From contig NZ_RCHN01000001.1 of NCBI RefSeq assembly GCF_003671495.1, positions 1 through 64,000 on the forward strand: a stretch of 64,000 nt of DNA, written 5' to 3'. Shown piece after piece: positions 26,134 to 39,117 of the stretch (the stretch's first letter is position 1; every line of letters begins with the position of its first letter). This stretch comes from Ketobacter sp. GTDB taxonomy: Bacteria > Pseudomonadota > Gammaproteobacteria > Pseudomonadales > Ketobacteraceae. The notes beneath the pieces are model-generated. The model was given only the letters and a program-made list of their open reading frames with translations, was not told the origin of the DNA and ran no database searches. Made by a program: the position numbers and the translations under genes.

Positions 26134-27198
26134 TTATTTAACTTCCTGGTTCAACTCGCCTTTTTCGTAGCGCTGGAACATGGCTTCCAGGGAAACCGGG
26201 TTGATTTTGCTGGCATTGCCGGCGGTTCCAAAGGCTTCGTAACGGTCAATGCAGATATCCCGCATGGCGGTTACGGTTTCTTTCAGGTATTTGCGGGGAT
26301 CGAACTCAGCCCGGTTATTGGCCATAAAGCGACGGATGGCACCGGTGGACGCCAGCCGCAGATCCGTGTCGATGTTCACTTTGCGCACGCCGTACTTGAT
26401 GGCCTCGACGATTTCTTCCACTGGCACACCGTAGGTTTCACCGATGTCGCCACCGTATTCGTTGATCACCGCCAACCAATCCTGGGGCACGGAAGACGAT
26501 CCGTGCATGACCAGATGGGTGTTGGGAATGCGCTGGTGAATCTCTTTGATGCGGCCGATGGCCAGGATGTCGCCCGTGGGCGGACGGGTGAACTTGTAGG
26601 CGCCATGGGAGGTGCCAATGGCAATGGCCAGGGCGTCCACGCCGGTATCCTTCACAAACTGGGCGGCTTCTTCCGGATCGGTCAGCAACTGGGAATGATC
26701 CAGTACGCCTTCGGCACCCACGCCGTCTTCTTCACCGGCCATGCCGGTTTCCAGGGAGCCCAGGCAACCGATCTCGCCTTCCACGGACACACCGCAGGCA
26801 TGGGCCATGTCCACCACGGTTTTGGTGACGTGGACATTGTAGTCGTAATCTGTGGGGGTTTTGCCATCCACACCCAGGGAGCCGTCCATCATCACCGAGC
26901 TGAAGCCCAGCTGGATGGAGCGCTGGCAGATGGCTGGGCTGGTGCCGTGATCCTGATGCATCACCACGGGGATATGGGGGAACTCCTCCACCGCCGCCAG
27001 AATCAGGTGACGCAGGAAAGGAGCACCGGCGTATTTGCGGGCGCCGGCCGAGGCCTGCACGATCACCGGGCTGTCGGTCTTATCCGCCGCTTCCATGATG
27101 GCGCGCATTTGTTCCAGGTTGTTTACGTTGAATGCGGGCACGCCGTAACCGTATTCGGCGGCGTGATCCAGCAGTTGTCGCATACTGATGAGAGCCAT
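26134..27198 (-). CDS. fba: Class II fructose-bisphosphate aldolase (Calvin-type subfamily)
   Basis: 354-residue zinc aldolase that interconverts fructose-1,6-bisphosphate with glyceraldehyde-3-P and DHAP. Zinc and substrate residues are visible: [11 protein letters not shown] near residue 80, [12 protein letters not shown] near 142, [10 protein letters not shown] near 195, and [10 protein letters not shown] near 230. Its length and SVMMDGSL motif fit the Cbb/Calvin-type class IIA long form used in glycolysis by many gammaproteobacteria. It is last in the tkt-epd-pgk-fba group and is separated from pgk by 217 bp that contain a long inverted repeat. Confidence 0.95.
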   Translation of the reverse strand: MALISMRQLLDHAAEYGYGVPAFNVNNLEQMRAIMEAADKTDSPVIVQASAGARKYAGAPFLRHLILAAVEEFPHIPVVMHQDHGTSPAICQRSIQLGFSSVMMDGSLGVDGKTPTDYDYNVHVTKTVVDMAHACGVSVEGEIGCLGSLETGMAGEEDGVGAEGVLDHSQLLTDPEEAAQFVKDTGVDALAIAIGTSHGAYKFTRPPTGDILAIGRIKEIHQRIPNTHLVMHGSSSVPQDWLAVINEYGGDIGETYGVPVEEIVEAIKYGVRKVNIDTDLRLASTGAIRRFMANNRAEFDPRKYLKETVTAMRDICIDRYEAFGTAGNASKINPVSLEAMFQRYEKGELNQEVK

Positions 27199-27289
27199 GT
27201 TCCAGTGCCTCGTTTTAGTTCGTGAATGTCGGGAAACTTGTCGTGTTGTGCTTTTACGTGCTGTTAAGCATCTTCGTTGTCAGTGTGTC

Positions 27290-27391
27290 GCGGAGCAGTG
27301 CCGGGTTGCAGGGTCGCTGCCAGCACATCCCTGTGCGCTCGACAGCGGCCGTCCATGGCCGCTGACGCCCTGCAACCCGACACTGCTCCGC
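27290..27391. repeat. Long inverted repeat between pgk and fba
   Basis: Two 24-bp arms (27290-27313 and 27368-27391) are complementary with one mismatch; the 54-bp spacer itself holds a 7-bp hairpin (AGCGGCC at 27344 with GGCCGCT at 27357). A transcript of either strand could fold into a very stable nested hairpin. It may be a REP/MITE-like element or an RNA-stability/attenuation structure between pgk and fba. No T-run follows. Confidence 0.75.
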
Positions 27392-27415
27392 TCTATGAAT
27401 GTCGTGCCAATTCCG

Positions 27416-28612
27416 TTACTGGCCACGCTCATGCAGCATGGCCACCGCCGGCAAGACCTTTCCTTCCACATATTCCAGGAAGGCGCCGCCACCGGTAGAG
27501 ATATAGGATACTTTATCGGCTACACCGTATTTGTCCACTGCCGCCAGGGTATCACCCCCACCGGCGATGGAGAAGGCGGCACTGTCGGCAACGGCCTGGG
27601 CCAGAACCTGGGTGCCGGCGCCGAACTGATCCACCTCGAATACGCCCACCGGGCCGTTCCACAAAACGGTTTTGGCCGCCAGGATGATGTCTGCAAATTG
27701 CTTTGCAGTGTCCGGGCCAACATCCAGAATCATATCGTTGTCGCCCACTTCCGCCACCGCTTTCACCACCGCCTTGGCGTTGCTCACGAAATCCATGAAA
27801 TCCTCAATGGGGCCAGTGACTTCCGCCACCACCACATCAGTGGGCAGGGGCACTTCCACCTTGGCGGCAATGGCCTTGGCGGTGTCAATCAGGTCGTGTT
27901 CACAGAGGGATTTACCGACGTTGTAACCCGCTGCCGCCAGGAAGGTGTTGGCGATACCGCCCCCCACGATCAGCTGATCGCACTTTTCCGACAGGGCATT
28001 CAATACATCCAGCTTGGTGGACACCTTGGAGCCGGCCACGATCGCCAGCATGGGGCGCGCGGGTGCCGCCAGGGCCTTTTCCAGGGCATCCAGTTCGTCC
28101 GCCAGCAGGATGCCGGCGCAGGCCACCGGCGCAAACTTGCCCACACCGTGGGTGGAGGCCTGTGCCCGATGCGCGGTGCCAAAGGCGTCCATCACAAATA
28201 CGTCACACAGGGCGGCATAGGCCTTGGCCAGGTCTTCGCCATCTTTCTTTTCACCCGGATTGAAGCGCACGTTTTCCAGCAACACCAGCTTGCCAGGTGC
28301 CACGTTCAAGCCCTTCTGCCAGTCCACCGCCACGGGCACGTCGAAACCCAGCAGCTCGGATAAGCGTTTGGCCACCGGTGCCATGGTGTAGGGAGCGTTC
28401 TCCTCGGCAGAACCACCTTCCACCGGTCGCCCCAAGTGCGACATGAGAATGACGGATGCCCCCTGTTGCAATGCCAGCTCCACGGAGGGCAGAGAGGCGC
28501 GGATGCGCACGTCGCTGGTCACTTCGCCATTCTTAACGGGCACGTTCAAATCTGCGCGAATCAGTACGCGTTTGCCTGCCAGGTCCAGATCGGTCATCTT
28601 AATTACGGGCAT
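27416..28612 (-). CDS. pgk: Phosphoglycerate kinase
   Basis: 398-residue monomeric glycolytic enzyme that transfers phosphate from 1,3-bisphosphoglycerate to [15 protein letters not shown] is the N-terminal signature, MSHLGRP binds substrate near residue 60, GGGIANTFL is near 200, and the C-terminal nucleotide loop GGGDTLAAV and [13 protein letters not shown] are intact. The start follows GGAG. Fourth in the minus-strand tkt group, 17 bp after a lipoprotein gene. Confidence 0.96.
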   Translation of the reverse strand: MPVIKMTDLDLAGKRVLIRADLNVPVKNGEVTSDVRIRASLPSVELALQQGASVILMSHLGRPVEGGSAEENAPYTMAPVAKRLSELLGFDVPVAVDWQKGLNVAPGKLVLLENVRFNPGEKKDGEDLAKAYAALCDVFVMDAFGTAHRAQASTHGVGKFAPVACAGILLADELDALEKALAAPARPMLAIVAGSKVSTKLDVLNALSEKCDQLIVGGGIANTFLAAAGYNVGKSLCEHDLIDTAKAIAAKVEVPLPTDVVVAEVTGPIEDFMDFVSNAKAVVKAVAEVGDNDMILDVGPDTAKQFADIILAAKTVLWNGPVGVFEVDQFGAGTQVLAQAVADSAAFSIAGGGDTLAAVDKYGVADKVSYISTGGGAFLEYVEGKVLPAVAMLHERGQ

Positions 28613-28629
28613 CGGTATTCTCCGTTGGG

Positions 28630-29427
28630 TTAATCAAAAGAAAGCCAGTCGGTGTCGAGCGCGATGGTTCCGCGCAGGATTTGCAGCGCACGGGTGACAC
28701 TGTCTTCAAATTCGAGATCCACTGCCATGGTGGTGGTAGTGCCTTGGGATACCTCAATGGTGCCGGCAGGATTGATCAGGACAGATTCCAGGGACGGCGC
28801 GTCCACAACCCCATCCGCATCATTGGTTCCAACCGGAAAATCGTACACCGCGGCCCGGATACCACCATCGAACACAACATTCAGGGTCAGGCGAATGTCG
28901 TTGCGGGTGTTGATCGCTTGCAGCTGGAATTGGTCATCCGCGGTTTGGCTCAGGTTGGTCTCTACACAGACCTGTTCCCAAGCGGCGTTCGCCACCGGCA
29001 GGGTAACGGACACATCCGCCAACACGGCAGACACATCATCACTGACCTTGTTGAAAAGCAACTCGGTTTGCGTAGAGCCGTGACTGAGGTTCACCGTCAG
29101 CGTAGTGTCGTCAATGATGTGTAAACTGGATACTCCGGCAGCATAGAACTCAACCACATCGTGATCGATATTGGCCATGAGCGTATCACCGGACAGGCAA
29201 TCTGTGAAATCCAGATACTTGCCTTCGTCGGTTACGATCACCGTCTGCCGATGAATGGAGTAGGTTTCCCCGGTTGCGGTGTAGTAATCCCTTTGGGTTC
29301 GCATCCAGGTGCCTTCCAGATCCGGGCCCGAGCTGTAGGTCCCACCAGGGTCATCGGAACCGGAGCTTCCGCCCCCGCAGGCGCACAATCCCAGACTGGC
29401 CACCAGCAATACATTCCATTTCCGCAT
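28630..29427 (-). CDS. Hypothetical lipoprotein inside the glycolytic operon
   Basis: 265 residues, not recognised. [20 protein letters not shown] is a lipoprotein signal with Cys17 at the anchor and a flexible GGGSSGSDD linker. The rest is beta-rich and probably a lipocalin- or DUF-type secreted domain. The ATG at 29427 is chosen; a TTG 33 bp upstream is the only longer option. It lies between epd (33-bp gap) and pgk (17-bp gap) with the same orientation and no terminator seen, an unusual guest in this conserved operon. Confidence 0.65.
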   Translation of the reverse strand: MRKWNVLLVASLGLCACGGGSSGSDDPGGTYSSGPDLEGTWMRTQRDYYTATGETYSIHRQTVIVTDEGKYLDFTDCLSGDTLMANIDHDVVEFYAAGVSSLHIIDDTTLTVNLSHGSTQTELLFNKVSDDVSAVLADVSVTLPVANAAWEQVCVETNLSQTADDQFQLQAINTRNDIRLTLNVVFDGGIRAAVYDFPVGTNDADGVVDAPSLESVLINPAGTIEVSQGTTTTMAVDLEFEDSVTRALQILRGTIALDTDWLSFD

Positions 29428-29460
29428 TCTTGGTCTTGCCCCACTGTTTTCTGAAACCAA

Positions 29461-30477
29461 CTAAATCAGAATTTCCACCAGATCCAGCAAACGATGGGCA
29501 TATCCCGTTTCATTGTCATACCAGGCGACGATTTTGATCATGCCGTCGGTGACGATGGTCTGGGTTTCATCGTAGATGGCGGATTCGGTGCGATTCAAAA
29601 AATCCACACTCACCAGAGGCTCGCGGCAATACCCCAATATTCCGCTGAGCTGGCCCTGACTGGCCTGCTCCATCGCCTGGTGAATCTGGTCTACCTCTTT
29701 CACGGCTGAATTCAACATCAGGGTTAAATCCACGGCCGCCACATTCAACGTGGGCACTCGCATGGAGTAACCCGATATTTTGCCTTCCAGCTGCGGCAGC
29801 ACCTTTTGCACGGCACCGATACTGCTGCTGGTGGTGGGAATCAGGTTCTGCGCGCCAGCCCGGGCCCGTCGCAGGTCACGGTGCACATGATCCAGCAACA
29901 CCTGGTCACTGGTGTAAGAGTGGATCTCGGTCATAAAGGCCTGCTTGACGCCGAAATGATCATCCATTACCTGCAACAGGGGCGCAATACAATGGGTGGT
30001 GCAGGAGGCGCTGGAAATCACCTGATGCTGTGCCTGCAGTTGCCCATGGTTGATGCCATAGACGATGGTGGCGTCCACCTCATCGAAGGCTACAGCGCCA
30101 ATGATGACCCGCTTGGCCCCGGCCTGCAGATGGCGGCTGGCGTCTGCCCGGGCGCGAAACTCGCCGGTGCATTCCAACACCACATCGATGGCCAGCTCCC
30201 CCCAGGGACACTGGGCTGGGTCCGCCACCTGCAACAACAGGATGGAATCCCCATTCACCTGCAGCACAGTATCCTGCGCCAGAGTGACCGGCGTGTGAAA
30301 GCGGCCGTGAGTGGTGTCGTAACGGGTCAGATGGAGCAAAGACTCCGGTGACCCCAGGTCGTTGATTGCCACCAACTGGATCTGGCGGTTGCAACCCTGC
30401 TGCAGGTTTTCATACAACGCCCGCAGCATGTTGCGACCAATACGGCCGTAGCCGTTGATGGCGACCCGGATCGGCAT
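29461..30477 (-). CDS. epd: Erythrose-4-phosphate / glyceraldehyde-3-phosphate dehydrogenase family
   Basis: 338 residues. NAD-binding MPIRVAINGYGRIGRN opens the protein; the active site reads SSASCTTHCIAP near residue 155, and DLRRARAGAQNLIPT and RVPTLNVAAVDL follow. Its place directly after tkt (1-nt gap) and before pgk is that of epd in many gammaproteobacteria, where the product makes 4-phosphoerythronate for vitamin B6. However, HSYTSDQ near 182 is closer to the GapA HAYTNDQ motif than to Epd. Note His in place of the usual Asn after CTT. Either activity is possible. Confidence 0.8.
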   Translation of the reverse strand: MPIRVAINGYGRIGRNMLRALYENLQQGCNRQIQLVAINDLGSPESLLHLTRYDTTHGRFHTPVTLAQDTVLQVNGDSILLLQVADPAQCPWGELAIDVVLECTGEFRARADASRHLQAGAKRVIIGAVAFDEVDATIVYGINHGQLQAQHQVISSASCTTHCIAPLLQVMDDHFGVKQAFMTEIHSYTSDQVLLDHVHRDLRRARAGAQNLIPTTSSSIGAVQKVLPQLEGKISGYSMRVPTLNVAAVDLTLMLNSAVKEVDQIHQAMEQASQGQLSGILGYCREPLVSVDFLNRTESAIYDETQTIVTDGMIKIVAWYDNETGYAHRLLDLVEILI

Positions 30478-30478
30478 A

Positions 30479-32473
30479 TCAGCGAATAACGGATTCCACG
30501 GTGGCAACCACATTGTCCACGGTGAAACCAAACTGTTTGAACAGCTCACCGGCCGGGGCGGATTCGCCGAAGGTTTCCATGCCGACGACGGCGCCATCCA
30601 GGCCCACGAACTTGTACCAGTAATCTTTCATGCCCGCTTCCACCGCCACCCGGGCACGGACGGAGGCCGGCAAAACGGATTCACGGTAAGCCGCATCCTG
30701 CTTGAGGAACACATCCACGCTGGGCATGGACACCACCGACACCTGCTTGCCTTTGGCAGCCAGGGCTTCTGCGGCCTGCATGGCCAGCTCCACTTCGGAA
30801 CCGGTGGCGAGGATGATGGCATCCGGACTGGCCACGGCTTTCAACACGTAACCCCCTTTGGCGACATTGCTCAGCTGCTCGTCGCTGCGCGCCATGGGTG
30901 CCAGGTTCTGGCGCGAGAAGATCAGGGCAGACGGCCCGTCACGACGCTCGATGGCGGCTTTCCAGGCCACGGCGGATTCAGCCGCGTCACAGGGGCGCCA
31001 CACCGACATGTTGGGCGTGGTGCGCAGGTTGGTGAGCTGTTCGATCGGCTGGTGAGTGGGGCCGTCTTCCCCCAGGCCGATGGAGTCGTGGGTGTACACC
31101 TGGATATTCTGTTGCTTCATCAGGGCCGCCATGCGCATGGCGTTGCGGGCGTATTCCATGAAGATCAGGAAGGTGGCGCCGTAGCTGATGAAACCACCAT
31201 GCAGGGCGATGCCGTTAATGGCAGCCGTCATCCCGAATTCGCGCACACCCCAGTAGAGGTAGTTGCCAGCCGCGGCTTCCGCGCTGACGCCTTTGGCGTC
31301 TTTAAACAGGGTCAGGTTGGAGCCCGCCAGGTCGGCAGAGCCCCCCAGCAATTCCGGCAACATGTGACCGAACGCATTCAGGCAGTGCTGGGATGCCTTA
31401 CGGGTAGCAATTTTCTCACCGGCTTTCTGGATCTGCTGGATGTAATCGGTGGCTTTGGCGTCCCAGTCTTCCGGCAGCTCGCCTTTCATCCGACGATCGA
31501 ATTCCGCTGCCAGCTCCGGGTATTCGTTGCGATAGTTGTCGAACAGGCGCTGCCAGTCGGCTTCGGCCCGGGCACCCTTCTCCTTGGCATCCCAACCGGC
31601 ATAGATCTCGGCCGGCACCTCGAACGGAGCGTGGTTCCAGCCCAGCTGCGCCCGGGTCAGGGCGATTTCGTCCGCCCCCAGCGGGGCACCATGGCATTCT
31701 TCCTTGCCCTGCTTGTTGGGGGAGCCGTAACCGATGACGGTTTTGCAGCAAATCAGGGTGGGTCGGTCGGGGTTGGCCTTGGCCATTTCCACTGCGGCGA
31801 TCAGCTCTTCAGCACTGTGGCCGTTGACGTTGGGAATCACGTGCCAGCCGTAGGATTCAAAGCGTTTTGGGGTGTCGTCGGTGAACCAGCCTTCCACTTC
31901 CCCGTCGATGGAGATGCCGTTGTCATCGTAGAACACCACCAGCTTGCCCAGGCCCAGGGTACCGGCCAGGGAGCAAACTTCGTGGGAAATACCTTCCATC
32001 ATGCAGCCATCACCCATGAATACGTAGGTATTGTGATCAACAATATTATAGGGGCCACGATTGAACTGAGCCGCCAGTACCTTCTCGGCAATGGCCATAC
32101 CCACGGCGTTGGCAATGCCCTGCCCCAAGGGCCCGGTGGTGGTTTCCACCCCTGGGGTATAACCGTATTCCGGGTGGCCCGGGGTTTTGGAGTGCAACTG
32201 GCGGAAGTTTTTCAGGTCGTCGATGGAGACGTCATAGCCGGTCAGGTGCAACAGGGAATAGATGAGCATGGAACCGTGGCCGTTGGAGAGCACAAAACGG
32301 TCACGATCCACCCAATTGGGGTTGCCCGGATTATGCTTCAGATAGTCGCCCCACAGTACCTGGGCAATGTCCGCCATGCCCATGGGGGCACCTGGGTGTC
32401 CGGAATTGGCTTTCTGAACGGCGTCCATGGAGAGTGCGCGAATGGCATTGGCGAGTTCACTGCGGGTGGGCAT
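30479..32473 (-). CDS. tkt: Transketolase
   Basis: 664-residue thiamine-diphosphate enzyme of the pentose phosphate pathway, moving two-carbon units between sugar phosphates. The TPP motif [18 protein letters not shown] with the closing DDNGISIDG lies near residues 155-190; substrate His residues are in [15 protein letters not shown] and [16 protein letters not shown] near 465. The start ATG follows AGGAG. It heads the tkt-epd-lipoprotein-pgk-fba group. Confidence 0.96.
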   Translation of the reverse strand: MPTRSELANAIRALSMDAVQKANSGHPGAPMGMADIAQVLWGDYLKHNPGNPNWVDRDRFVLSNGHGSMLIYSLLHLTGYDVSIDDLKNFRQLHSKTPGHPEYGYTPGVETTTGPLGQGIANAVGMAIAEKVLAAQFNRGPYNIVDHNTYVFMGDGCMMEGISHEVCSLAGTLGLGKLVVFYDDNGISIDGEVEGWFTDDTPKRFESYGWHVIPNVNGHSAEELIAAVEMAKANPDRPTLICCKTVIGYGSPNKQGKEECHGAPLGADEIALTRAQLGWNHAPFEVPAEIYAGWDAKEKGARAEADWQRLFDNYRNEYPELAAEFDRRMKGELPEDWDAKATDYIQQIQKAGEKIATRKASQHCLNAFGHMLPELLGGSADLAGSNLTLFKDAKGVSAEAAAGNYLYWGVREFGMTAAINGIALHGGFISYGATFLIFMEYARNAMRMAALMKQQNIQVYTHDSIGLGEDGPTHQPIEQLTNLRTTPNMSVWRPCDAAESAVAWKAAIERRDGPSALIFSRQNLAPMARSDEQLSNVAKGGYVLKAVASPDAIILATGSEVELAMQAAEALAAKGKQVSVVSMPSVDVFLKQDAAYRESVLPASVRARVAVEAGMKDYWYKFVGLDGAVVGMETFGESAPAGELFKQFGFTVDNVVATVESVIR

Positions 32474-32564
32474 TGGGGGATGCTCCTAAGTAATTTAGTT
32501 TACGGTACCCATTTTAGGGGGCGCTATTGTCGCTTAAAGGAAGGCGGTCAGCAAATCCAATGCG

Positions 32565-34766
32565 TCAAAAGGTCCAAGTCATCCCCATCCCCAGGGTCCT
32601 GGGCTCTGCCAGGTTCCAGGCGGAGCCATTCTCCGTATAACCAAACACACCCTGCCCGAAGACATGTAAAGGGTATTGCTCATCGAACAGGTTACGCACC
32701 CACAGGCTCAGCACGGCGGCACTGCCACGGGGCCGCGCGTACAGCGCCAGATTGGAGATCTGCCGGGAAGGTACGCTGTCCCCGTCAGCATCCTGGGGCA
32801 CGATGGAATAGGCCCCGGTGTAATTGCCCTGCCATTCCAGGCGATACCGGTTCTGCCCGGTGTCCTCCCAGGAGTAATTCAGACTCAGGGCCAGCTCATG
32901 GGTGGGTGCCCGGGGCAGCCGGTTCCCGGTGAGGGTTTGTCCACTGCCGGGGGAGGAGAAGCGCAGGTATTCAGAATCCAGGTAGGTATAGTTGCCCGCC
33001 AGCTCCAGGCCCTGCAGGGGTTTGAACCGGACATCCAGTTCCGCCCCCTGGATGCGGGCCCGTGGCGCATTGGCGCCGGATTCCAGACCGGCGTAGACCT
33101 GCAGCTCATCGTAGTCGAGCTGGAACAGGGCGCCGTTGACCTGCAACCGCTGATCGAAGAAATACCCTTTCCAGCCCAGTTCGGTGTTCAGTGCCGTCTC
33201 CGGTTCGGCGCTGGCCAGGGCCGAGTCCGGGGAAATCGCCAGCATGTTGAAGCTGCCACTTTTGAATCCGGTGGCCAGGCGCCCGTACAGCATCACCTGC
33301 GGATTCAGTTGATACTCCAGGGACAGGGCATAGGATAACTCCCGCCAGTGATCCCCGGTTTCCACCCCGAAGTCCTCGCTGTTGATGAGCCCCACATCCA
33401 ATGGATCACCACCGGTCACCGACAGGTCAAAGTCCTTTTTCACATAATCGCCCCGCAACCCCAGGTGCAGAGACCAATCGACCGCAAAGTTCCAGCGCGA
33501 CTGGATGAACAAAGCCCAGTTGGAAACCTCGCTAACGGCATCATAGCGGGTGGTTCCGGGGGTTTCGTCGGTGAGGAGGGCGCCGGCCCCCAATAATTGC
33601 ATGAGCCCGGTGAGATCCCCCAGTTCATCACGGGAGGTTTGCTCTTGGGACAGATACACACCGCTCTGCCATTGCCAATCCTGCCAGCTCTGCTGCAAAC
33701 GCAGTTCCTGACTCAACTGCCAGCTTTTCTCGTGGGCGCCATTGGTGGATTCGGGAAACAAAATCGGCAGCACCGGCAACTGAAATTCGTAATCACCACT
33801 GACATAGGCGGTGCGGGATTCCCAGGTACCGTAATCCTGTTCCAGCTGATAGGTGACCATCAGGCTGTAGGTGTCCCGCTCCGTCGTGCCATCACCGGCA
33901 ATGGCCACCCGTCGCTCATTATTGGCATAGGGCACCAGAGCGCTGCCACCGAATGCGGGCAGAGGCGTTTCCCCCTGGTACGTGCGGGCCGGGTCCAACC
34001 CCCGGTATCGACTGTATTCCAGCAGTAGCCCCAGGGCCTGATCCGAGCCTTGCCAGTGCCATTGTTCCCGTGCAATCAACTCTTCGAATTCACCCTGTTC
34101 CGATCCGGTCACCACATTCTCCAGGTAACCCTGCTGCTCCCGGTAACTCAGGCTGAACCGGTTGGCACTGTGGTGGCCAACCTGTTGATTGTTGATGTTC
34201 TGCAGCGCCCAGCCCCGCTGATTCACCGCCGTGCTCAGGCTGTTGTAATCCGCCAGCTCGGGCTTGCGATAGACCACATTAACGGCGCCACCAATCACGC
34301 CTTTGCCATAGAGGGTGCCCTGCGGCCCCTTCATCACTTCGATCTGCTGTACATCGAACAGCTGCTGGTTCTGCAATCCAGGGCGGGCGATGCTGACCCC
34401 GTCCACCAGGTAGGCGACCGATGGATCGTCGCCGGCACCGGAGACATTGGAGCCCACGCCACGGATGTAGAGTTGGGGTGTAACCTTGTTGTACTCAGTA
34501 ATGACCAGCCCCGACACCCGTTGATCCACCATCTGCAACGAGTCGAGCAACGGGGAATACAAATTAACGGGTTCGAGCACGGCAAGGGAGAAAGGCACCT
34601 TTTGCGCGAGCGACTCGCGTTTCTCAACGTGCGTCACCACATCGGTGATTTCCAGTTCCATGAGTTGTTCCAGCGAATAGCTGAACAGATCCGGAGGACT
34701 GTCCGCCACAGCGAGAACAGGCAGCAGTGTGATGGCGGCACAAAAGCGGTGCGGTCCCTTTATCAT
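32565..34766 (-). CDS. TonB-dependent receptor (second)
   Basis: 733 residues. A signal peptide (MIKGPHRFCAAITLLPVLAV) is followed by a plug domain (PQLYIRGVGSN, VAYLVDGVSIARPGLQNQ, IEVMKGPQGTLYGKGVIGGA) and a beta-barrel ending in the canonical terminal Phe (GMTWTF). The plug variant (YGKGVIGGAVNVV) is common in receptors of the FyuA/sterol-or-carbohydrate-like broad group; substrate unknown. The ATG at 34766 is preferred to an upstream in-frame start at 34847, as it begins the signal peptide. No Fur box was found in the short upstream region. Confidence 0.85.
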   Translation of the reverse strand: MIKGPHRFCAAITLLPVLAVADSPPDLFSYSLEQLMELEITDVVTHVEKRESLAQKVPFSLAVLEPVNLYSPLLDSLQMVDQRVSGLVITEYNKVTPQLYIRGVGSNVSGAGDDPSVAYLVDGVSIARPGLQNQQLFDVQQIEVMKGPQGTLYGKGVIGGAVNVVYRKPELADYNSLSTAVNQRGWALQNINNQQVGHHSANRFSLSYREQQGYLENVVTGSEQGEFEELIAREQWHWQGSDQALGLLLEYSRYRGLDPARTYQGETPLPAFGGSALVPYANNERRVAIAGDGTTERDTYSLMVTYQLEQDYGTWESRTAYVSGDYEFQLPVLPILFPESTNGAHEKSWQLSQELRLQQSWQDWQWQSGVYLSQEQTSRDELGDLTGLMQLLGAGALLTDETPGTTRYDAVSEVSNWALFIQSRWNFAVDWSLHLGLRGDYVKKDFDLSVTGGDPLDVGLINSEDFGVETGDHWRELSYALSLEYQLNPQVMLYGRLATGFKSGSFNMLAISPDSALASAEPETALNTELGWKGYFFDQRLQVNGALFQLDYDELQVYAGLESGANAPRARIQGAELDVRFKPLQGLELAGNYTYLDSEYLRFSSPGSGQTLTGNRLPRAPTHELALSLNYSWEDTGQNRYRLEWQGNYTGAYSIVPQDADGDSVPSRQISNLALYARPRGSAAVLSLWVRNLFDEQYPLHVFGQGVFGYTENGSAWNLAEPRTLGMGMTWTF

Positions 34767-34867
34767 TGTTATAACGACCCGATACAAAATCCATCTGCGG
34801 ACATTCCAGTACTGACAAGCATAGGACGATCGTACCGCGACGTCCAACTGGGTTTCGGGCAGGCAGG

Positions 34868-36688
<1,821 letters not shown>

Positions 36689-36767
36689 TCGGTGGCAAAA
36701 CCGCTTGTGGAATCAAAGCGGCAGGATACCAGATCAGAGGGATTCTGGCCCGCGCCCTGAACCCGAT

Positions 36768-36783
36768 TGTGCCGTTTGCGACA
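36768..36783. promoter_or_regulatory. NifA-type upstream activator site 1 (nifF)
   Basis: TGT-GCCGTTTGCG-ACA fits TGT-N10-ACA. It lies about 202 bp before the nifF sigma-54 promoter, in the recQ-nifF gap of 417 bp. Confidence 0.65.
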
Positions 36784-36842
36784 CGCGCGCCATAGGGTCG
36801 CCCACTTGGCGCCCCACCCCAGAACGACAATGCCATCACCCC

Positions 36843-36858
36843 TGTCGCATTTCTCACA
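36843..36858. promoter_or_regulatory. NifA-type upstream activator site 2 (nifF)
   Basis: TGT-CGCATTTCTC-ACA fits TGT-N10-ACA, about 127 bp upstream of the nifF promoter. Confidence 0.7.
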
Positions 36859-36885
36859 ATCCCCGGAATTGGGCATTTGCGGCGT

Positions 36886-36901
36886 TGTCGGATTAACGAC
36901 A
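36886..36901. promoter_or_regulatory. NifA-type upstream activator site 3 (nifF)
   Basis: TGTCG-GATTAA-CGACA is an extended, fully symmetric NifA site, about 84 bp upstream of the nifF promoter. Confidence 0.75.
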
Positions 36902-36922
36902 AGCGCTTCTGGCGGATTCTGA

Positions 36923-37648
<726 letters not shown>

Positions 37649-37662
37649 TGCTGGCCTGGATG

Positions 37663-37702
37663 CCACAAAAAAGGAGCTGACCGGCAGCTCCTTTTTTTGT
37701 GG
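37663..37702. terminator. Bidirectional terminator between nifF and clpX2
   Basis: A long near-perfect stem (37663-37678 with 37686-37702) with a GGAGCT core, flanked by A-runs and T-runs on both sides, separates the two convergent nif transcripts. Confidence 0.9.
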
Positions 37703-37758
37703 TGATCTTGCTCCGAGGTGATCTTGTTCTGTTTAAGACCGGCGGTCGGCACTGAGGA

Positions 37759-39090
37759 TTACGACAGCGCGGGCACCGCTTCCTTAGGCGCGTCACTGGA
37801 TGCATCACGGTTCAGACTGACATCACCGATCACTTCTTTCACCACCAGCTCCTGGTCTTCCAGTTCACCTTCACCCTCGACGGTGATGATGCATTTCTGC
37901 AGACCCTGCCGGGATGGCAGGTCGAACATGGTGGTGCGCAGCAAAGATTCCAGCATGGCGCGCAAGCCGCGGGCACCGGTGCCCCGTTTCACCGCCTGAC
38001 CGGCGATGTAATCCAACGCCGACTCGGTGAACTCCAGGTCCACATTCTGGAACAGGAACAACTGCCGGTATTGCTTGGTGAGTGCATTGCGGGGCTCCAG
38101 TAAAATCCGCTTCAAACTCGCCACATCCAATTCATGCAGGAAGGTGATGATGGGAAAGCGGCCGATGAACTCCGGAATCAAGCCAAACTGTTGCAGGTCA
38201 TCCGGTTGCAGGCCTGCCAGCAACTCATCGTTGGACAACTCGTCGTCCTGCTTGATGGGCGCGCTGAAACCGATGCCGGTGTTCGGTGGTCGCAGCCGCT
38301 TGCCAATCACTTCCGTCAGCCCTGGGAAGGCACCACCAACGATGAACAGGATGTTCTGGGTGTTGAGAATGACTTCCTCACTGCTGCCATCACGGCGACC
38401 GGACTTGGGCAGGTGCACCTCGGTGCCTTCCACCATTTTCAACAGCGCCTGCTGCACACCTTCACCGGAAATATCCCGCACCGCGCCCCCGCCGGTACCG
38501 CGCTTGGCGAGCTTGTCAATTTCGTCGATGTAGACGATGCCCCACTGGGCCTGCTGCACATCACCCTGGGCTGCTTCCAGCAAGCGTTTGAGCAGGCTTT
38601 CCACATCATCCCCCACATAACCAGCCTGGGTCAGGGAGGTGGCATCCCCCACCACAAAAGGCACGCCGATGATGCGGGCCAGGGTTTTCACCAGCAGGGT
38701 TTTACCGGTCCCGGACGGCCCGGCCATCAGAACATTGGATTTTTCCAACTCCACCTGTTCGGCGTCCAGCTGGGAAATGCTGGCGGCAGCGCCCTGGTTC
38801 ATCAAACGCAGATAGTGATTGTAAACCGCCACCGACAGGGTTTTCTTGGCTTCGTCCTGGCCGATGATGTACTCGTCCAGAAAATGCTTGATGGCGGCCG
38901 GGGTCTTCAACTCCGGCTCCACCGCCACCGCTTTGCGGCCCCAACTGCTGACCACCTGAAACGCCAGTTTGACGCATTGCTCGCAGATGTGACCATCGTT
39001 GCCAGCAATGAGCGGCACTTCCGCGCTTTTTTCCACCCCGCAAAATGAACAGGCGGGTACCAGCGATTCAACAGGTGCGTTTTCTGCCAT
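37759..39090 (-). CDS. clpX2: ClpX-like AAA+ unfoldase of the nif cluster (ClpX2)
   Basis: 443 residues. The C4 zinc finger (CSFCG...CEQC) opens the protein, Walker A GPSGTGKT is near residue 120, the pore loop GYVG near 150, Walker B IVYIDEID near 183, and sensor regions follow. ClpX feeds substrates to ClpP. A nif-linked ClpX in Azotobacter vinelandii helps turn over FeMo-cofactor assembly proteins, and this gene sits at the matching place after nifM. The ATG at 39090 follows GGAG; an upstream TTG adds 5 residues. Last gene of the iscA-nifUSV operon. Confidence 0.88.
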   Translation of the reverse strand: MAENAPVESLVPACSFCGVEKSAEVPLIAGNDGHICEQCVKLAFQVVSSWGRKAVAVEPELKTPAAIKHFLDEYIIGQDEAKKTLSVAVYNHYLRLMNQGAAASISQLDAEQVELEKSNVLMAGPSGTGKTLLVKTLARIIGVPFVVGDATSLTQAGYVGDDVESLLKRLLEAAQGDVQQAQWGIVYIDEIDKLAKRGTGGGAVRDISGEGVQQALLKMVEGTEVHLPKSGRRDGSSEEVILNTQNILFIVGGAFPGLTEVIGKRLRPPNTGIGFSAPIKQDDELSNDELLAGLQPDDLQQFGLIPEFIGRFPIITFLHELDVASLKRILLEPRNALTKQYRQLFLFQNVDLEFTESALDYIAGQAVKRGTGARGLRAMLESLLRTTMFDLPSRQGLQKCIITVEGEGELEDQELVVKEVIGDVSLNRDASSDAPKEAVPALS

Positions 39091-39117
39091 GACTGCTTTC
39101 TCCAATTCCGGGCTGAG

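Noticed and set aside
30455-32932. 825-codon plus-strand ORF over tkt
   Set aside because: It is antisense to a fully conserved transketolase gene; composition is that of a shadow frame.
34767-34867. Fur box before the second TonB receptor
   Set aside because: The short upstream region has no stretch close to the Fur consensus.
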